Positions 7,197-16,623 are shown, numbered from the stretch's first letter. The stretch: 47,342 nucleotides of DNA from Planctomycetia bacterium (GCA_026401035.1 JAPLNR010000044.1:1-47342), one strand, 5' to 3'. Made by a program: numbers and translations. The notes: a model not told the origin generated them from the letters alone.

Positions 7197-8899
7197 GCCG
7201 GATGTTCGAGGGTCCGAGGTATCTGGCCGCATTCGGCCCGAAGCGTGTGCCGCACTGCTTTACAGACGTGCTCATCCTGGGTGGTGGTCTGGCCGGCCTG
7301 CGGGCGGCGCTGGCCGTCGATCCGCGGCTGGCCGTAACGGTTGTCACGAAGGACGACCTGCAGGGATCGTCGAGCCAGTGGGCGCAGGGCGGCATCGCCG
7401 GCGTGGTCGACCCGGAAGACCGCTTCGACAATCACGTCGCCGACACGATCACCGCCGGCTGCGGGCTCTGCCATGAAGCCGTCGTCGATTCGGTCATCCG
7501 TGAGGCGCCCGGCCGCATCGCCGAACTGATCGCCTGGGGCACGAAATTCGACGAGCGCGACGGCGCGCTCGAATTGGGCCGTGAGGGGGGCCACAGCCAT
7601 CACCGCATCGTGCATGCCCTCGGGGATGCGACCGGCCGCGAGGTGATGCGGGCCGTGATCGAGCGGGCGCGGACGCTCGAGAATCTCGAGTTCTGGCCCG
7701 ACACGTTCACGATCGACCTGATCACGTTCGAGGGCATCTGCCGCGGGGCGCTGGTCTGGAACAAGGCGCACGGCAAGACGCTTGTCTGGGCCCGCCGCAC
7801 CATTTTGGCCACCGGCGGTGCGGGGCAGATCTACCGCGAGTCGACGAATCCAGAGGGCGCCAGCGGCGACGGGATGGCGCTGGCGTGGCGGGCCGGTGCG
7901 GCCCTGCGCGACATGGAGTTCATGCAATTCCATCCGACGGTGCTCTATATCGCCGGCGGTGCGAGAAGCCTGATCACCGAGGCCGTTCGCGGGGCGGGGG
8001 CGTATCTGGTCGACCGTGATGGGCGGCGATTCATGCCGGATTTCGATCCCCGCGCGGAACTGGCGCCGCGCGACGTCGTTTCACGGGCGATCAACGTCGT
8101 GATGCACCGCACGCACCACTCGAACGTCTATCTCGACCTGTCGCATCTCGATCCCGCGATGGTTCACCGGCGGTTTCCCGGGATGGCGCAGATCTGCGCG
8201 AAGTTTGGGCTCGACCTGGCGCGGGATCGGATTCCCGTGCGGCCGGGCGCCCACTACATGATCGGTGGCGTGACCGTCGACGGTGAGGGCCGCACGAGTC
8301 TGCCGGGTCTGTTCGCCGCCGGCGAAGTCACCTCCAGCGGGCTGCACGGTGCCAACCGGCTGGCGAGCAACAGCCTCCTCGAAGGGCTCGTCTACGGCGG
8401 CCGCGCCGGGCAGGCGGCCAGTGCCGAGGTGCTCGCCGAACCGGATGTCAACGCGTTTCACGTGCCGTTGCTCACGAATCCCAAGGTCGGCGAGGCGAAT
8501 GGCTCGCTCGATCTCGGCGATATCCGCAATTCTCTCCGCAGCCTGATGTGGCGGCACGTGGGCGTTGAGCGGTCGGGCGCGGCGCTGGCCGAGGCCCTCG
8601 ACACGGTCGAGGGCTGGTGTCGCTATGTGTTGCCGCAGCAATTCTCCGATCCCCAAGGCTGGCAGTTGCAGAACATGCTCGAGGTGGCCCGGCTGATGAT
8701 CAAGGCCGCACTTGCGCGATGCGAGACTCGGGGCGTGCATCTGCGGAGCGATTCCCTGGAAACGAGCGACCAGTGGCGAATCCACATCGGCTGGCGGCGC
8801 GGTGAGCCCGAACCCCTGCGGGAGCCGCTTGTGGGCCGCCCCGTCGGTTCACCGGCCGTTGCCGGAGCGCGGGCGGCAGTGACGCGAATGGTAAAGTAG
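7193..8899 (+). CDS. nadB: L-aspartate oxidase
   Basis: A 568-residue flavoenzyme that oxidises L-aspartate to iminoaspartate, the first step of NAD synthesis de novo. Residues 24-45 hold the FAD dinucleotide fold (DVLILGGGLAGLRAAL), SSSQWAQGGIAG at 59-70 is the second flavin contact, GREGGHSHHRIVHALGDATG at about 129-148 is the substrate-side block typical of NadB, and FMQFHPTVLY and HYMIGGV with GLFAAGEV follow in order. A C-terminal helical domain covers residues from about 440. The ATG at 7193 overlaps the TGA of the preceding frame (ATGA), so translation is probably coupled to it; an alternative ATG lies at 7202. Succinate dehydrogenase and fumarate reductase flavoproteins are related, but the GGHSHHR block and the lone gene favour NadB. 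Confidence 0.92.
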   Translation: MSRMFEGPRYLAAFGPKRVPHCFTDVLILGGGLAGLRAALAVDPRLAVTVVTKDDLQGSSSQWAQGGIAGVVDPEDRFDNHVADTITAGCGLCHEAVVDSVIREAPGRIAELIAWGTKFDERDGALELGREGGHSHHRIVHALGDATGREVMRAVIERARTLENLEFWPDTFTIDLITFEGICRGALVWNKAHGKTLVWARRTILATGGAGQIYRESTNPEGASGDGMALAWRAGAALRDMEFMQFHPTVLYIAGGARSLITEAVRGAGAYLVDRDGRRFMPDFDPRAELAPRDVVSRAINVVMHRTHHSNVYLDLSHLDPAMVHRRFPGMAQICAKFGLDLARDRIPVRPGAHYMIGGVTVDGEGRTSLPGLFAAGEVTSSGLHGANRLASNSLLEGLVYGGRAGQAASAEVLAEPDVNAFHVPLLTNPKVGEANGSLDLGDIRNSLRSLMWRHVGVERSGAALAEALDTVEGWCRYVLPQQFSDPQGWQLQNMLEVARLMIKAALARCETRGVHLRSDSLETSDQWRIHIGWRRGEPEPLREPLVGRPVGSPAVAGARAAVTRMVK

Positions 8900-9178
8900 C
8901 GGCACACCGAGCGAGCAGCCGGCACGATTTCCCTTGCCTGCTATTAACTGGTACGATCCATTTATCTGGTTTGCCGATAGTGATTTCTGCCAGCGATTCG
9001 GCTGTTGAATCGAATGGCGATTTTTTTCTCGCCATCCCGGCCTGGTGGACCACCACTGTGGTTCATTTCTTCGCGGCCCGGAAATAGGTCCGGTGGGTCG
9101 ATACGGCCATGCCGGGCAGACGTGTGCGTGCGCAACTGCTTGACGGTGCGGCAGATCAACTCGTTGACGAGGTTTTCC

Positions 9179-9355
9179 ATGTCACTGAAGAAGCCGGTTC
9201 CTCCCCACCGGGCGGGGCAAGAGCGGGTTAAGTGCCCGTTTTGTGGATTGCCATCCTACTCTGCAAGCGGCGCACACCCGCAGTGTGTGCAGCGCAGCAA
9301 TGACCGCATGGTGGACAAGGCAGCCGCGGCGCTGGCACTGGTGACACCTCCGTGA
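9179..9355 (+). CDS. Small zinc-ribbon-like protein
   Basis: A 58-residue protein with VKCPFCGLPSYSASGAHPQC, a CxxC pair followed 13 residues later by His-Pro-Gln-Cys, which could bind one zinc ion. The N-terminus is basic (MSLKKPVPPHRAG). The ATG at 9179 is preferred because the open frame before it (from 9005) looks like random translation. The stop TGA overlaps the GTG of the next gene (GTGA), so the two are probably translated together. Codon use and base composition are less GC-rich than in nearby genes. Function unknown. Confidence 0.6.
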   Translation: MSLKKPVPPHRAGQERVKCPFCGLPSYSASGAHPQCVQRSNDRMVDKAAAALALVTPP

Positions 9356-9573
9356 AGCGTGACCTCGACTACGCTGCGGTGGCAGTGCAGACCGCCATCC
9401 AGAATAAATTCAGCCGCCACCGCGACTTGAGCAAACTAAAGGTCGAGGCATTGGAACTGACGATCCGCATCTCGTTGAATGAACACGAGACGCGAGGCTC
9501 GCGGGATCAATTGCTCGCCCTGGTCCGCAATGCGTTGGATCTCGACGCAATCGTGGCGGCGACCTCGGAGTAG
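9352..9573 (+). CDS. Small conserved-looking protein coupled to the zinc-ribbon gene
   Basis: A 73-residue protein starting at GTG 9352, inside the stop of the previous gene. It is predicted mostly helical (YAAVAVQTAIQNKFSRHRDL, then LKVEALELTIRIS, then LLALVRNALDLDAIVAA) with no signal peptide or membrane segment and no motif that I recognise. The tight overlap suggests that it acts with the zinc-ribbon protein. It is real rather than a shadow mainly because of the coupling and the balanced amino-acid composition. Confidence 0.55.
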   Translation: MKRDLDYAAVAVQTAIQNKFSRHRDLSKLKVEALELTIRISLNEHETRGSRDQLLALVRNALDLDAIVAATSE

Positions 9574-9736
9574 CGATCGTCTGCAGCCCACCGGGGCGGT
9601 GTGGTGTTTCGGGAAGCGTCATGGACCACCCGTCGCCCCCCCTGCCGCAGTCGGGGCTGCAGGGGATTGCCGAATGTGCCCGCCCCGCGCAAAAATACCC
9701 TCCTTCCCCTTTCCCCCGCCTCCCAGTGAAGCATCC

Positions 9737-10480
9737 ATGTCGGAAATGAAGACCTCCGCCGGCGCCGCCATGATCGAGGCCGACGGCCTGACCAAGTATT
9801 ACGGCTCGTTCATCGCGATCGAAGACGTTTCCTTTCGCGTGCCCCGCGGCGAGGTCGTGGCGTTCCTCGGCCCCAACGGCGCGGGGAAAAGCACGACGAT
9901 GAAGATCCTCACGGGCTACCTGGCGCCGACCGCGGGAACGTCCCGAATCGCCGGCCACGACATGTCGACCGATCGGCTGGCCGGGGCGGAGCGGCTCGGC
10001 TATCTGCCGGAGAACGGCCCGCTCTATCCCGACATGACGCCCCGCAGCCTGCTCGAGTTTTTCGCCGATGCCCGCGGACTCACCGCCGCCCGCCGCGAGG
10101 AGCGAATCGAGGCGGTCGTGCGGCAGTGCGAATTGGGAAGCGTGATCGGCAAGGCGATCGGCAAACTCTCGAAGGGCTACCGGCAGCGCGTGGGCATGGC
10201 GCAGGTGCTCCTGCACGAGCCCGATGTGCTGATCCTCGACGAGCCGACCAGCGGGCTCGACCCCAACCAGATCCGCGAGGTCCGCGAGACGATCCGCCGG
10301 CTTGGTGAGAAGAAGACGATCCTGCTCTCGACGCACATTCTCCAGGAGGTGGAGGCGCTCGCCGACCGCGTGATCCTGATCGCGGAGGGCAGGATCCGGT
10401 TCGACGGCACGCCCGCCGAACTCCGCCGCGACGGCCGCGCCCTCGACGAGCGGTTTTATGAATTGACCCGCTCGACATGA
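9737..10480 (+). CDS. ABC transporter ATP-binding protein, GldA type
   Basis: A 247-residue ATPase subunit. Walker A is GPNGAGKST at 45-53, the ABC signature is LSKGYRQRVG near residue 147, Walker B with the catalytic Glu is VLILDEPTSGLDP near 168-180, and the switch His is in LLSTHILQEVE near 197. The ATG at 9737 begins just before the domain; the longer open frame upstream has no protein-like content. It is followed by a permease/GldG fusion and a DUF4340 protein, an arrangement common in Planctomycetes and related to the gldA-gldF-gldG set of Bacteroidetes. The transported substrate is unknown; a gliding role should not be assumed. Confidence 0.92.
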   Translation: MSEMKTSAGAAMIEADGLTKYYGSFIAIEDVSFRVPRGEVVAFLGPNGAGKSTTMKILTGYLAPTAGTSRIAGHDMSTDRLAGAERLGYLPENGPLYPDMTPRSLLEFFADARGLTAARREERIEAVVRQCELGSVIGKAIGKLSKGYRQRVGMAQVLLHEPDVLILDEPTSGLDPNQIREVRETIRRLGEKKTILLSTHILQEVEALADRVILIAEGRIRFDGTPAELRRDGRALDERFYELTRST

Positions 10481-10664
10481 CGCCCGCCCAGCGGCGACGT
10501 TTCGCGGTTGCCGGCGAGGACCGCAGTGCATTTCACCCGATCAGACAAAAAGATGAATTCCCAACAGGTATCCCTCGATCGAAAACCGCCCGAAGCCATC
10601 CGGGTCGTGTCAGCCAAATGATCAAACAATTGAGTCAAACGTCCGACAGAGGAACCGAAGAATC

Positions 10665-13430
10665 ATGAAGTGGCACGTTCTCGACGCCGTTTTTAAGCGG
10701 AATTTCGTCGCCTACTTTTCCAATCCCACGGGCTACGTCTTCATCTGCGTGTTCGTGCTGCTCGGCTCGCTGGCGGCGTTCTGGCCGCCGGAGTTCTTCA
10801 ATGCCAATCTCGCCAATCTCGACCAACTGAACCGCTACCTGCCCTTCATCCTGCTCGTGTTCGTTCCCGCCATCACGATGAGCGTGTGGGCTGAGGAGCG
10901 GCGGCAGGGCACCGACGAACTGCTGCTCACGATTCCCGCGAGCGACTGGGAGGTGGTCTTCGGCAAGTATCTGGCGACCGTGGGGATCTTCACGGTGGCC
11001 CTGATGTTTTCCTGCGTCTGCAACCTGATCATCCTGCTCCGCTGGGGCACGCCCGACGGCGGCCTCTTCCTGGCAAACTACCTCGGCTACTGGTTCGTCG
11101 GCCTGGCGATGCTCGCGATCGGCATGGTGGCGAGCTTCCTGACGAGCAATCTCACGGTGGCCTTCATTCTCGGCCTCGCCCTCAACGCGCCCCTGGCGAT
11201 GGCCGATCAGGCCGGTTCCGTCATGGGCCCCAGGCTTGCCCAGTATGTCCGTAGCTGGAGCCTCGCCGAGCAGTTCTCCGACTTCGGCCGAGGGGTGGTC
11301 AGCCTTTCATCGATGGCCTACTTCGTCGGGATCGCGGCCGTGTGCCTCTACATCGCGATGGTGTTGATCGGCCGCCGCCTGTGGACGGGCCGCCGTGATG
11401 GCGGCAGCATGGGCCTGCACTACGTCGCGCGGTCGCTCGGGTTGGCGGCGGCGGCGATCGGCGCCGTGATGCTCTTTCGCGGGATCGACGTGCGGGCCGA
11501 CCTTTCGGAGGAGCGGATCAGTTCGCTCTCCCCCGACACCCGCCGGTTGCTGAAGGCCTTGGACGGCGATCGGCCGATCGACATCAAGGCCTACATCAGC
11601 CCGACGGTTCCTGAGGATTACACGCAGACGCGGCTCAATCTGCTCAACATGCTACGGCAGTTTCAAAGCCTCGGTCGCGGGCGGCTCAACGTGGAGGTGA
11701 TCCCCACCGAGCCGAAGACGGAGGCGGCGGCGCTGGCCAGCCAGCAGTTCGGGATCGAGCCGGTGACGGTGCTCTCGCGGGTGCGCGGAACCTACCGCGA
11801 CGAGGAGATCTTCCTGGGCTGTGCGTTCACCCGTGGCCTGGAAAAGGTGGTGGTGCCCTTTTTCGACAAGGGCACGCCCGTGGAATACGAGCTCATCCGC
11901 TCGGTCTGCACCGCGGCGCAGCAGAAGCGGAAGCGGCTTGGGGTGCTCACGACCGACGCCGACCTGTTCGGCGGTTTTGACATGATGGGTGGCCAGCAGC
12001 GGCCGCGACAGCCGATCGTCGACGAACTCGAGAAGCAATACGACGTCGTGCAGGTCGATCCGACGGCGCCGATCACCGAAAAGTACGACGTGCTGCTGGC
12101 CGTGCAGCCCTCGTCGCTGGGGCCGGAGCAGATGGCCAATTTCGTGGCGGCGGTGCAGGCCGGCCAGCCGGTGGCGATCTTCGAAGATCCGCTGCCGGTG
12201 CTGATGCAGGGCGTGCCCGGCACGTCGCAGCCGCGGCGCGGACCCGGCGGCCCGATGGCGATGTTTCAGCCCCAGGGGCAGCCGAAGGGCGACATCAACA
12301 TGCTCTGGCAAACGCTGGGAGTGCGGCTTGCCGCGGCCGGCGGCCGGCCGGCGATGGGCCAGATGGGTACCGAGCCGTATGTCGTCTGGCAGGATTACAA
12401 CCCGCATCCAAAACTCGAACTGCCCGGCGAGTTCGTGTTCATCGATGCCGATATGGGCTCCACCGCCGGCGAAAAGGCCGTGGGATTCAATCTGCAGGAT
12501 CCGATCACCGCCGGACTGCAGGAGGTGCTCTTTCCCTTTCCTGGCGCCGTGGCGAAGGATGAGTCGGCGGACGTCACCTGGACGCCGCTGGCGCAGACGG
12601 GCACCCGCTCCGGCACGATCGAGGTCGAGCAGGTGATGGGCAACCGCGGCGACATGCGGCAGCTTCGCGTCTTCGAGAAGCCGGGCAAACAGGCGATGGT
12701 GCTCGCGGTCTCGGTCGAGCGAAAGATTCCGAAGGCCGCGGAAGAGACCGACGCAAAGGAACCGCAGGACAAGCCGGCCGCTGCCGGCGCGATCCGCGCC
12801 GTCGTCGTGGCCGACATCGACCTGCTCGATGGCCGGATTTTCGGCCTGCGGAACCGTCCCGACGAGGTCTTCGGCCTCGATTTCGATAATGTCACGTTCG
12901 CCCTCAACGTGCTCGATTCACTCGCCGGCGATGACCGCTTTCTCGACATCCGCAAGCGGAAACCGAAGCACCGCACGCTCGAGCGGATCGAAGACACGGT
13001 GGCCGAGGCCCGGGAGCAGGCCGATGCCGAGCGGCAGAAGTTCATCGCGGAGTTCGACGATGCCGAACGCGAGGCGAATGCGCTGATGCAGAAGGAGGTC
13101 GGCGACTTTGAGAAGAAGATCAAGGAGATGGAGGCCTCCGGCGACGCCGACCCGCAGGCCGCCATGCAGGCCGTGCAGCAGCTTGCGAGCCGCCAGCGGC
13201 TGGCCCAACGGCGGCTCGACACGAAGATCGAGCAGATGAAGCGGAAACGCGACGCCGAGGTGGAGGCGGTCGAGCGACAGCTCGGTGCGAAGGTGCGGCA
13301 GGAACAGGACCGCCAGAAGTGGCTGGCCGTGCTGCTGCCGCCGATCCCGCCGCTGGTCGTCGCGTTCTTCGTCTACTTCCGCCGCCGGGCCCTGGAACGC
13401 GAAGGCGTGTCGAAGGCACGGCTACGGTAA
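10665..13430 (+). CDS. ABC permease fused to a GldG-like auxiliary domain
   Basis: A 921-residue fusion. Residues 1-240 form an ABC-2 permease of about six membrane helices (FVAYFSNPTGYVFICVFVLLG at the start, typical of GldF/NosY-like proteins). A further helix near 250-270 leads into a GldG/ABC-auxiliary periplasmic domain (EERISSLSPDTRRLLKALDG, YISPTVPEDYT, then PVEYELIRSV). A charged coiled coil spans roughly 770-890 and a last helix (WLAVLLPPIPPLVVAFFVYF) ends in basic residues. In Bacteroidetes GldF and GldG are separate proteins; here they are one chain. An ATGAAG start with an AGAGGAACC ribosome-binding-like stretch lies 184 nt after the ATPase gene, so the genes probably form one operon. 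Confidence 0.9.
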   Translation: MKWHVLDAVFKRNFVAYFSNPTGYVFICVFVLLGSLAAFWPPEFFNANLANLDQLNRYLPFILLVFVPAITMSVWAEERRQGTDELLLTIPASDWEVVFGKYLATVGIFTVALMFSCVCNLIILLRWGTPDGGLFLANYLGYWFVGLAMLAIGMVASFLTSNLTVAFILGLALNAPLAMADQAGSVMGPRLAQYVRSWSLAEQFSDFGRGVVSLSSMAYFVGIAAVCLYIAMVLIGRRLWTGRRDGGSMGLHYVARSLGLAAAAIGAVMLFRGIDVRADLSEERISSLSPDTRRLLKALDGDRPIDIKAYISPTVPEDYTQTRLNLLNMLRQFQSLGRGRLNVEVIPTEPKTEAAALASQQFGIEPVTVLSRVRGTYRDEEIFLGCAFTRGLEKVVVPFFDKGTPVEYELIRSVCTAAQQKRKRLGVLTTDADLFGGFDMMGGQQRPRQPIVDELEKQYDVVQVDPTAPITEKYDVLLAVQPSSLGPEQMANFVAAVQAGQPVAIFEDPLPVLMQGVPGTSQPRRGPGGPMAMFQPQGQPKGDINMLWQTLGVRLAAAGGRPAMGQMGTEPYVVWQDYNPHPKLELPGEFVFIDADMGSTAGEKAVGFNLQDPITAGLQEVLFPFPGAVAKDESADVTWTPLAQTGTRSGTIEVEQVMGNRGDMRQLRVFEKPGKQAMVLAVSVERKIPKAAEETDAKEPQDKPAAAGAIRAVVVADIDLLDGRIFGLRNRPDEVFGLDFDNVTFALNVLDSLAGDDRFLDIRKRKPKHRTLERIEDTVAEAREQADAERQKFIAEFDDAEREANALMQKEVGDFEKKIKEMEASGDADPQAAMQAVQQLASRQRLAQRRLDTKIEQMKRKRDAEVEAVERQLGAKVRQEQDRQKWLAVLLPPIPPLVVAFFVYFRRRALEREGVSKARLR

Positions 13431-13481
13431 TGCGGAGCATACAGTCCTATCTGGTCGGATCGTTCAGCAAGGAGTGACGAG

Positions 13482-15104
13482 ATGGAAGTCGATCGGTCGC
13501 AGGGCGGATTGTCGCCCGTGATGCGGAGGACCGTGGTGTTTCTGCTCGGCGGCATTGGGATGCTCGCCCTCGGGATCGCGGTGCAGCCGCGGTTCAAGGG
13601 CCGCCAGGTGGAGCAGGAGGAGGAGCGGTTGCTCTTTCCGGAACTGTCCGATGCCACCAAGGCGGCCAGTCTCGAGATCGTGAAGTACGACGAGGAATTG
13701 GCGACGCTCGCGCCGTTCAAGGTGGTGCAGTCCGGGGGCGTCTGGGTGCTGCCCTCCCATCAGAACTACCCCGCCGACGCCAAGGATCACCTGGCGGCAG
13801 CCGCCACCGAACTGGTCGATCTCAAGGCGCTCGACGTGGTGAGCCAGTCGCCCGTCGATCACGAGACCTTCGGCGTGATCGAGCCCGACCCGGAGAAGAT
13901 CAAGCCGGGCATGACCGGCATCGGCGAGTTGGTCGAGGTTCGCGATGCGGCGGGCACGAAGATCGCCCGGCTCATCATCGGCAAGGAGGACAAGCGGCCC
14001 GCCGGTGCCGCCGGCCGCACGCTGCGATTCGTCCGCAAGGCCGGGCAGGATCCGGTCTACCGGATCGAGATCGACACCTCAAAATTCACGACGCAGTTCG
14101 ACGACTGGATCGAGAAGGATCTGCTGAAGCTATCCCCGTGGGACGTCCGTCGGCTCGTGCTCGACGACTACGCGCTTGGCGCCGTCGAATCGGGGGGACG
14201 AGTCCGCGTCGAGCAAAACCGCCGTAGCCGGATCGACCTCGCCTATGACGACAAGGATGCAAAGTGGACGCTCGTGAAACTCGAGGCGTTTGCCGATGGC
14301 AAGACTGCCAAGGAGGAAAAAATTCCCGCAGGTGAAGAACTCGCTTCGGGCAAGCTCAACGATCTGCGCAACGCGCTCGGCGACCTGAAGATCATCGACG
14401 TGGCGCGGAAACCCGCGGGCCTGAGCGCGGAACTGAAGGCCGAGGAAAAGTTCACGGGCGATCCCGAGGCCGTCACCTCCATGCAGCAGCGGGGTTTCCT
14501 GCCGCTGAAGTCCGGGGAGATTCTTTCGACCGACGGCGAGACCGTGGTGGGGATGAAGGACGGCGTGGAATATGTCCTCCGGTTCGGAGCCGGCACGACC
14601 GTGGCCGGCGAGGAACAGAAGGAAGAGGCGACAGCAGGCGAGAGCGGCTCCGGCGAGACGGCCGGCCGCTACCTGCTCGTCATGGCCCGCTTCAACGAGG
14701 GCCTGCTCGACAAACCGCAGTTCGATCCGGTGCCGGAAGTGCCGGCGGAGCCGAAGCCCGAGGCGAAGAAAGACGGTAGCACGCCGGAGAAAAAGGACGA
14801 CGACACGGCGGAGAAAAAGGACGACGAGGCCGCCGAGAAACTCAAGGAGGCCGATGAGGCCGAGGCCAAGGCGCAGGCCGCGCTCGAGGAAAAGCGACGC
14901 GTGGAGCGGGAAAACCGCCGCAAGCAGGACGAATATGACGACCAGGTGAAGACGGCGCAAAAGCGGGTGCGTGAGCTCAATAACCGCTTCGCGGACTGGT
15001 ATTACATCGTGTCAAACAAGGAATACGCGAAGATTCACCTGACGCGTGAGGGGATCGCTCAGAAGAAGGAAGCGGAGCCGAAGGAGCCGCAGCCGCCGCA
15101 GTAG
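13482..15104 (+). CDS. DUF4340 domain protein of the ABC locus
   Basis: A 540-residue protein with one N-terminal membrane helix (RTVVFLLGGIGMLALGIAV) and a periplasmic body. DUF4340 features are visible: an N-terminal strand-rich half with a VWVLPSHQNYPAD segment, LGVIEPDPE-like FGVIEPDPEKIK, then ARLIIGKEDKRP and VYRIEIDTSKFTTQFDDW with DLLKLSPWDVRRLVL. The C-terminal 150 residues are charged (EKKDDD, then a Lys/Glu/Arg-rich coiled coil). It follows the fused permease by 51 nt and completes a three-gene unit. The role is presumably an accessory of the ABC complex on the periplasmic side; this is inferred from the conserved neighbourhood, not from a known reaction. Confidence 0.85.
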   Translation: MEVDRSQGGLSPVMRRTVVFLLGGIGMLALGIAVQPRFKGRQVEQEEERLLFPELSDATKAASLEIVKYDEELATLAPFKVVQSGGVWVLPSHQNYPADAKDHLAAAATELVDLKALDVVSQSPVDHETFGVIEPDPEKIKPGMTGIGELVEVRDAAGTKIARLIIGKEDKRPAGAAGRTLRFVRKAGQDPVYRIEIDTSKFTTQFDDWIEKDLLKLSPWDVRRLVLDDYALGAVESGGRVRVEQNRRSRIDLAYDDKDAKWTLVKLEAFADGKTAKEEKIPAGEELASGKLNDLRNALGDLKIIDVARKPAGLSAELKAEEKFTGDPEAVTSMQQRGFLPLKSGEILSTDGETVVGMKDGVEYVLRFGAGTTVAGEEQKEEATAGESGSGETAGRYLLVMARFNEGLLDKPQFDPVPEVPAEPKPEAKKDGSTPEKKDDDTAEKKDDEAAEKLKEADEAEAKAQAALEEKRRVERENRRKQDEYDDQVKTAQKRVRELNNRFADWYYIVSNKEYAKIHLTREGIAQKKEAEPKEPQPPQ

Positions 15105-15231
15105 GTACCGGTTCTTTGGAAGAACGCCCTTGGCGGTGCAGTTCGCACCTGCGCAAGAGCGTCCGCTTCGCGCCGGAATGGCGGCGGCAGTAGGATGCTT
15201 GCTCCGCCGCCCGCCTTCCCCGGCTGTCACG

Positions 15232-16266
15232 ATGTCCGACATTCTCACCTCGCCGCGACCTTCCCGATTCGGTCGGGCCGTGGGATTTCGGCTGGCAGGC
15301 ATCGGCAGTTATGTGCCGCCGCAGGTGGTCACGAACGCCGATCTGGCCCGGCTCGGCTGCGATCCGCAGTGGATCGTCGAGCGGTCGGGCATCCACGAGC
15401 GGCGGCATGCTCCCCCGGAGATGGCGACGAGCGATCTGGCGGCGGCAGCCGGCCGGGCCGCGATTGCCCATGCCGGAGTCGAAACGGGCGACGTCGACCT
15501 GCTCGTGCTCGGCACCTTTACGCCCGACATGTGCATTCCGTCGGCGGCCTGCATTGTGCAGGAAAAACTCGGGCTCGACGCGCCGGCAATGGACGTGACG
15601 GCCGCCTGTGCGGGGTTTGCCTATGCGCTGGTGACGGCCGCGCAGTTCGTCGCCACGGGCTCGAGCCGATTGGCCCTCGTCGTCGGCGCCGACACGAATT
15701 CCCGCGTGGTCGATCCCGACGACATCAAGACCTGGCCGCTCTTCGGCGATGGGGCCGGGGCCGTGCTTTTGGAGCCCGTCGAGCCGGAGCCCTCCGGTCG
15801 GGAACGGGGACTACTTTCCTTTTCGCTGGGTTCCGACGGCCGGGGCGCCGGCATGCTCGCCTGCCCGATGAGCGGCTCGTGGCAGCCGATCACCGCCGAG
15901 GGTGCCGGGCGTGGCGATCAATTCTTGAAAATGGACGGTCGGGCGGTCTTCAAGTGGGCGATCCGGCTTGCCGAGGAGAACATCCGCCAGGTGGTCGAGC
16001 GGTCGGGCGTGCCGCTCGAGGCAATCGACCTCTTCGTGCTGCACCAGGCCAACGCACGGATCATCGAGGGCGCCCGGACGGCGCTCGGCATCGACGCGGA
16101 CAGATTTATGGTGAACCTCGACCGCTACGGCAACACGTCGAGCGGCTCGATCCCGCTGGCGATGGACGAGGCTTGGCGGGCCGGGCGGATCGGGCCCGGC
16201 AGCACCGTCGTGGTGTGCGGTTTCGGCGGCGGACTCGCCTGGGGGAGTGCCGTGTGGAGGCTGTAA
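15232..16266 (+). CDS. fabH: Beta-ketoacyl-ACP synthase III
   Basis: A 344-residue condensing enzyme that joins acetyl-CoA and malonyl-ACP to start fatty-acid synthesis. The complete catalytic triad is visible: Cys126 in VTAACAGFA, His271 in LHQANARI and Asn301 in RYGNTSSGS. GIGSYVPPQVVTN at the start and GFGGGLAWG at the end are also characteristic. The ATG at 15232 gives normal length; the frame open from 15046 before it is an Arg-rich shadow. Other fab genes are not adjacent, and the gene is followed by a palindromic element instead of acpP or fabD. A specialised KAS III for another pathway is possible, but the motifs fit FabH. Confidence 0.92.
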   Translation: MSDILTSPRPSRFGRAVGFRLAGIGSYVPPQVVTNADLARLGCDPQWIVERSGIHERRHAPPEMATSDLAAAAGRAAIAHAGVETGDVDLLVLGTFTPDMCIPSAACIVQEKLGLDAPAMDVTAACAGFAYALVTAAQFVATGSSRLALVVGADTNSRVVDPDDIKTWPLFGDGAGAVLLEPVEPEPSGRERGLLSFSLGSDGRGAGMLACPMSGSWQPITAEGAGRGDQFLKMDGRAVFKWAIRLAEENIRQVVERSGVPLEAIDLFVLHQANARIIEGARTALGIDADRFMVNLDRYGNTSSGSIPLAMDEAWRAGRIGPGSTVVVCGFGGGLAWGSAVWRL

Positions 16267-16281
16267 TGTTTCCGAAAGCCA

Positions 16282-16607
16282 CTTGGCCAACCCGGCACGG
16301 GGCTGCCTATTACCCTCTCGGCGGACGTTCGCTGCGGGCATCCTGCCCTTCGCTCACTGCATGTCCGCTTCGCTTCGCCATCCTGGCTGCGCTCGCTTCC
16401 ATAGCCCGCGAGAGTGTAATAGGCAGCCCCGTGCCTGCCTCAACCGATAGAGGAGGCTTCCGGCGACCCGTACCCCGCTCGCCGGCGTTGCTGACCAGCG
16501 GAGGCAGGATGCCGGAGCGCAGTCAGCATCGAGTGAGCGAAGGGCAGGATGCCCGTAGCGAACGTCCGGCGACGGGGTGCGGGTCGCCCGAAGCCGGTGT
16601 GTCCAAG
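16282..16607. repeat. Composite palindromic element, copy 1 (modules A and B)
   Basis: This element fills most of the 357-nt space between fabH and pepF. Module A has arms 16295-16320 and 16409-16434 (25 of 26 bases complementary); module B has arms 16455-16477 and 16573-16595 (21 of 23). Each encloses about 90 nt. The interior of B, read on the opposite strand, matches that of A through CGGACGTTCGCT, GGGCATCCTGCCC and TTCGCTCACT, so A and B are diverged copies in opposite orientation. The outer ends resemble the CCAACCCGGC seen at the other copies. An open frame begins in module B and runs into pepF, which could mislead start prediction. Confidence 0.88.
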
Positions 16608-16623
16608 AGGAGTGCGCAATTTC

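Noticed and set aside
9011..9037. Terminator after nadB (ATGGCGA, T-rich loop, TCGCCAT)
   Set aside because: The T-run lies in the loop and not after the stem, so it does not fit an intrinsic terminator.
16282..16607. Insertion sequence
   Set aside because: No transposase frame fits inside; the element is too short, and its internal frames are translated palindrome.
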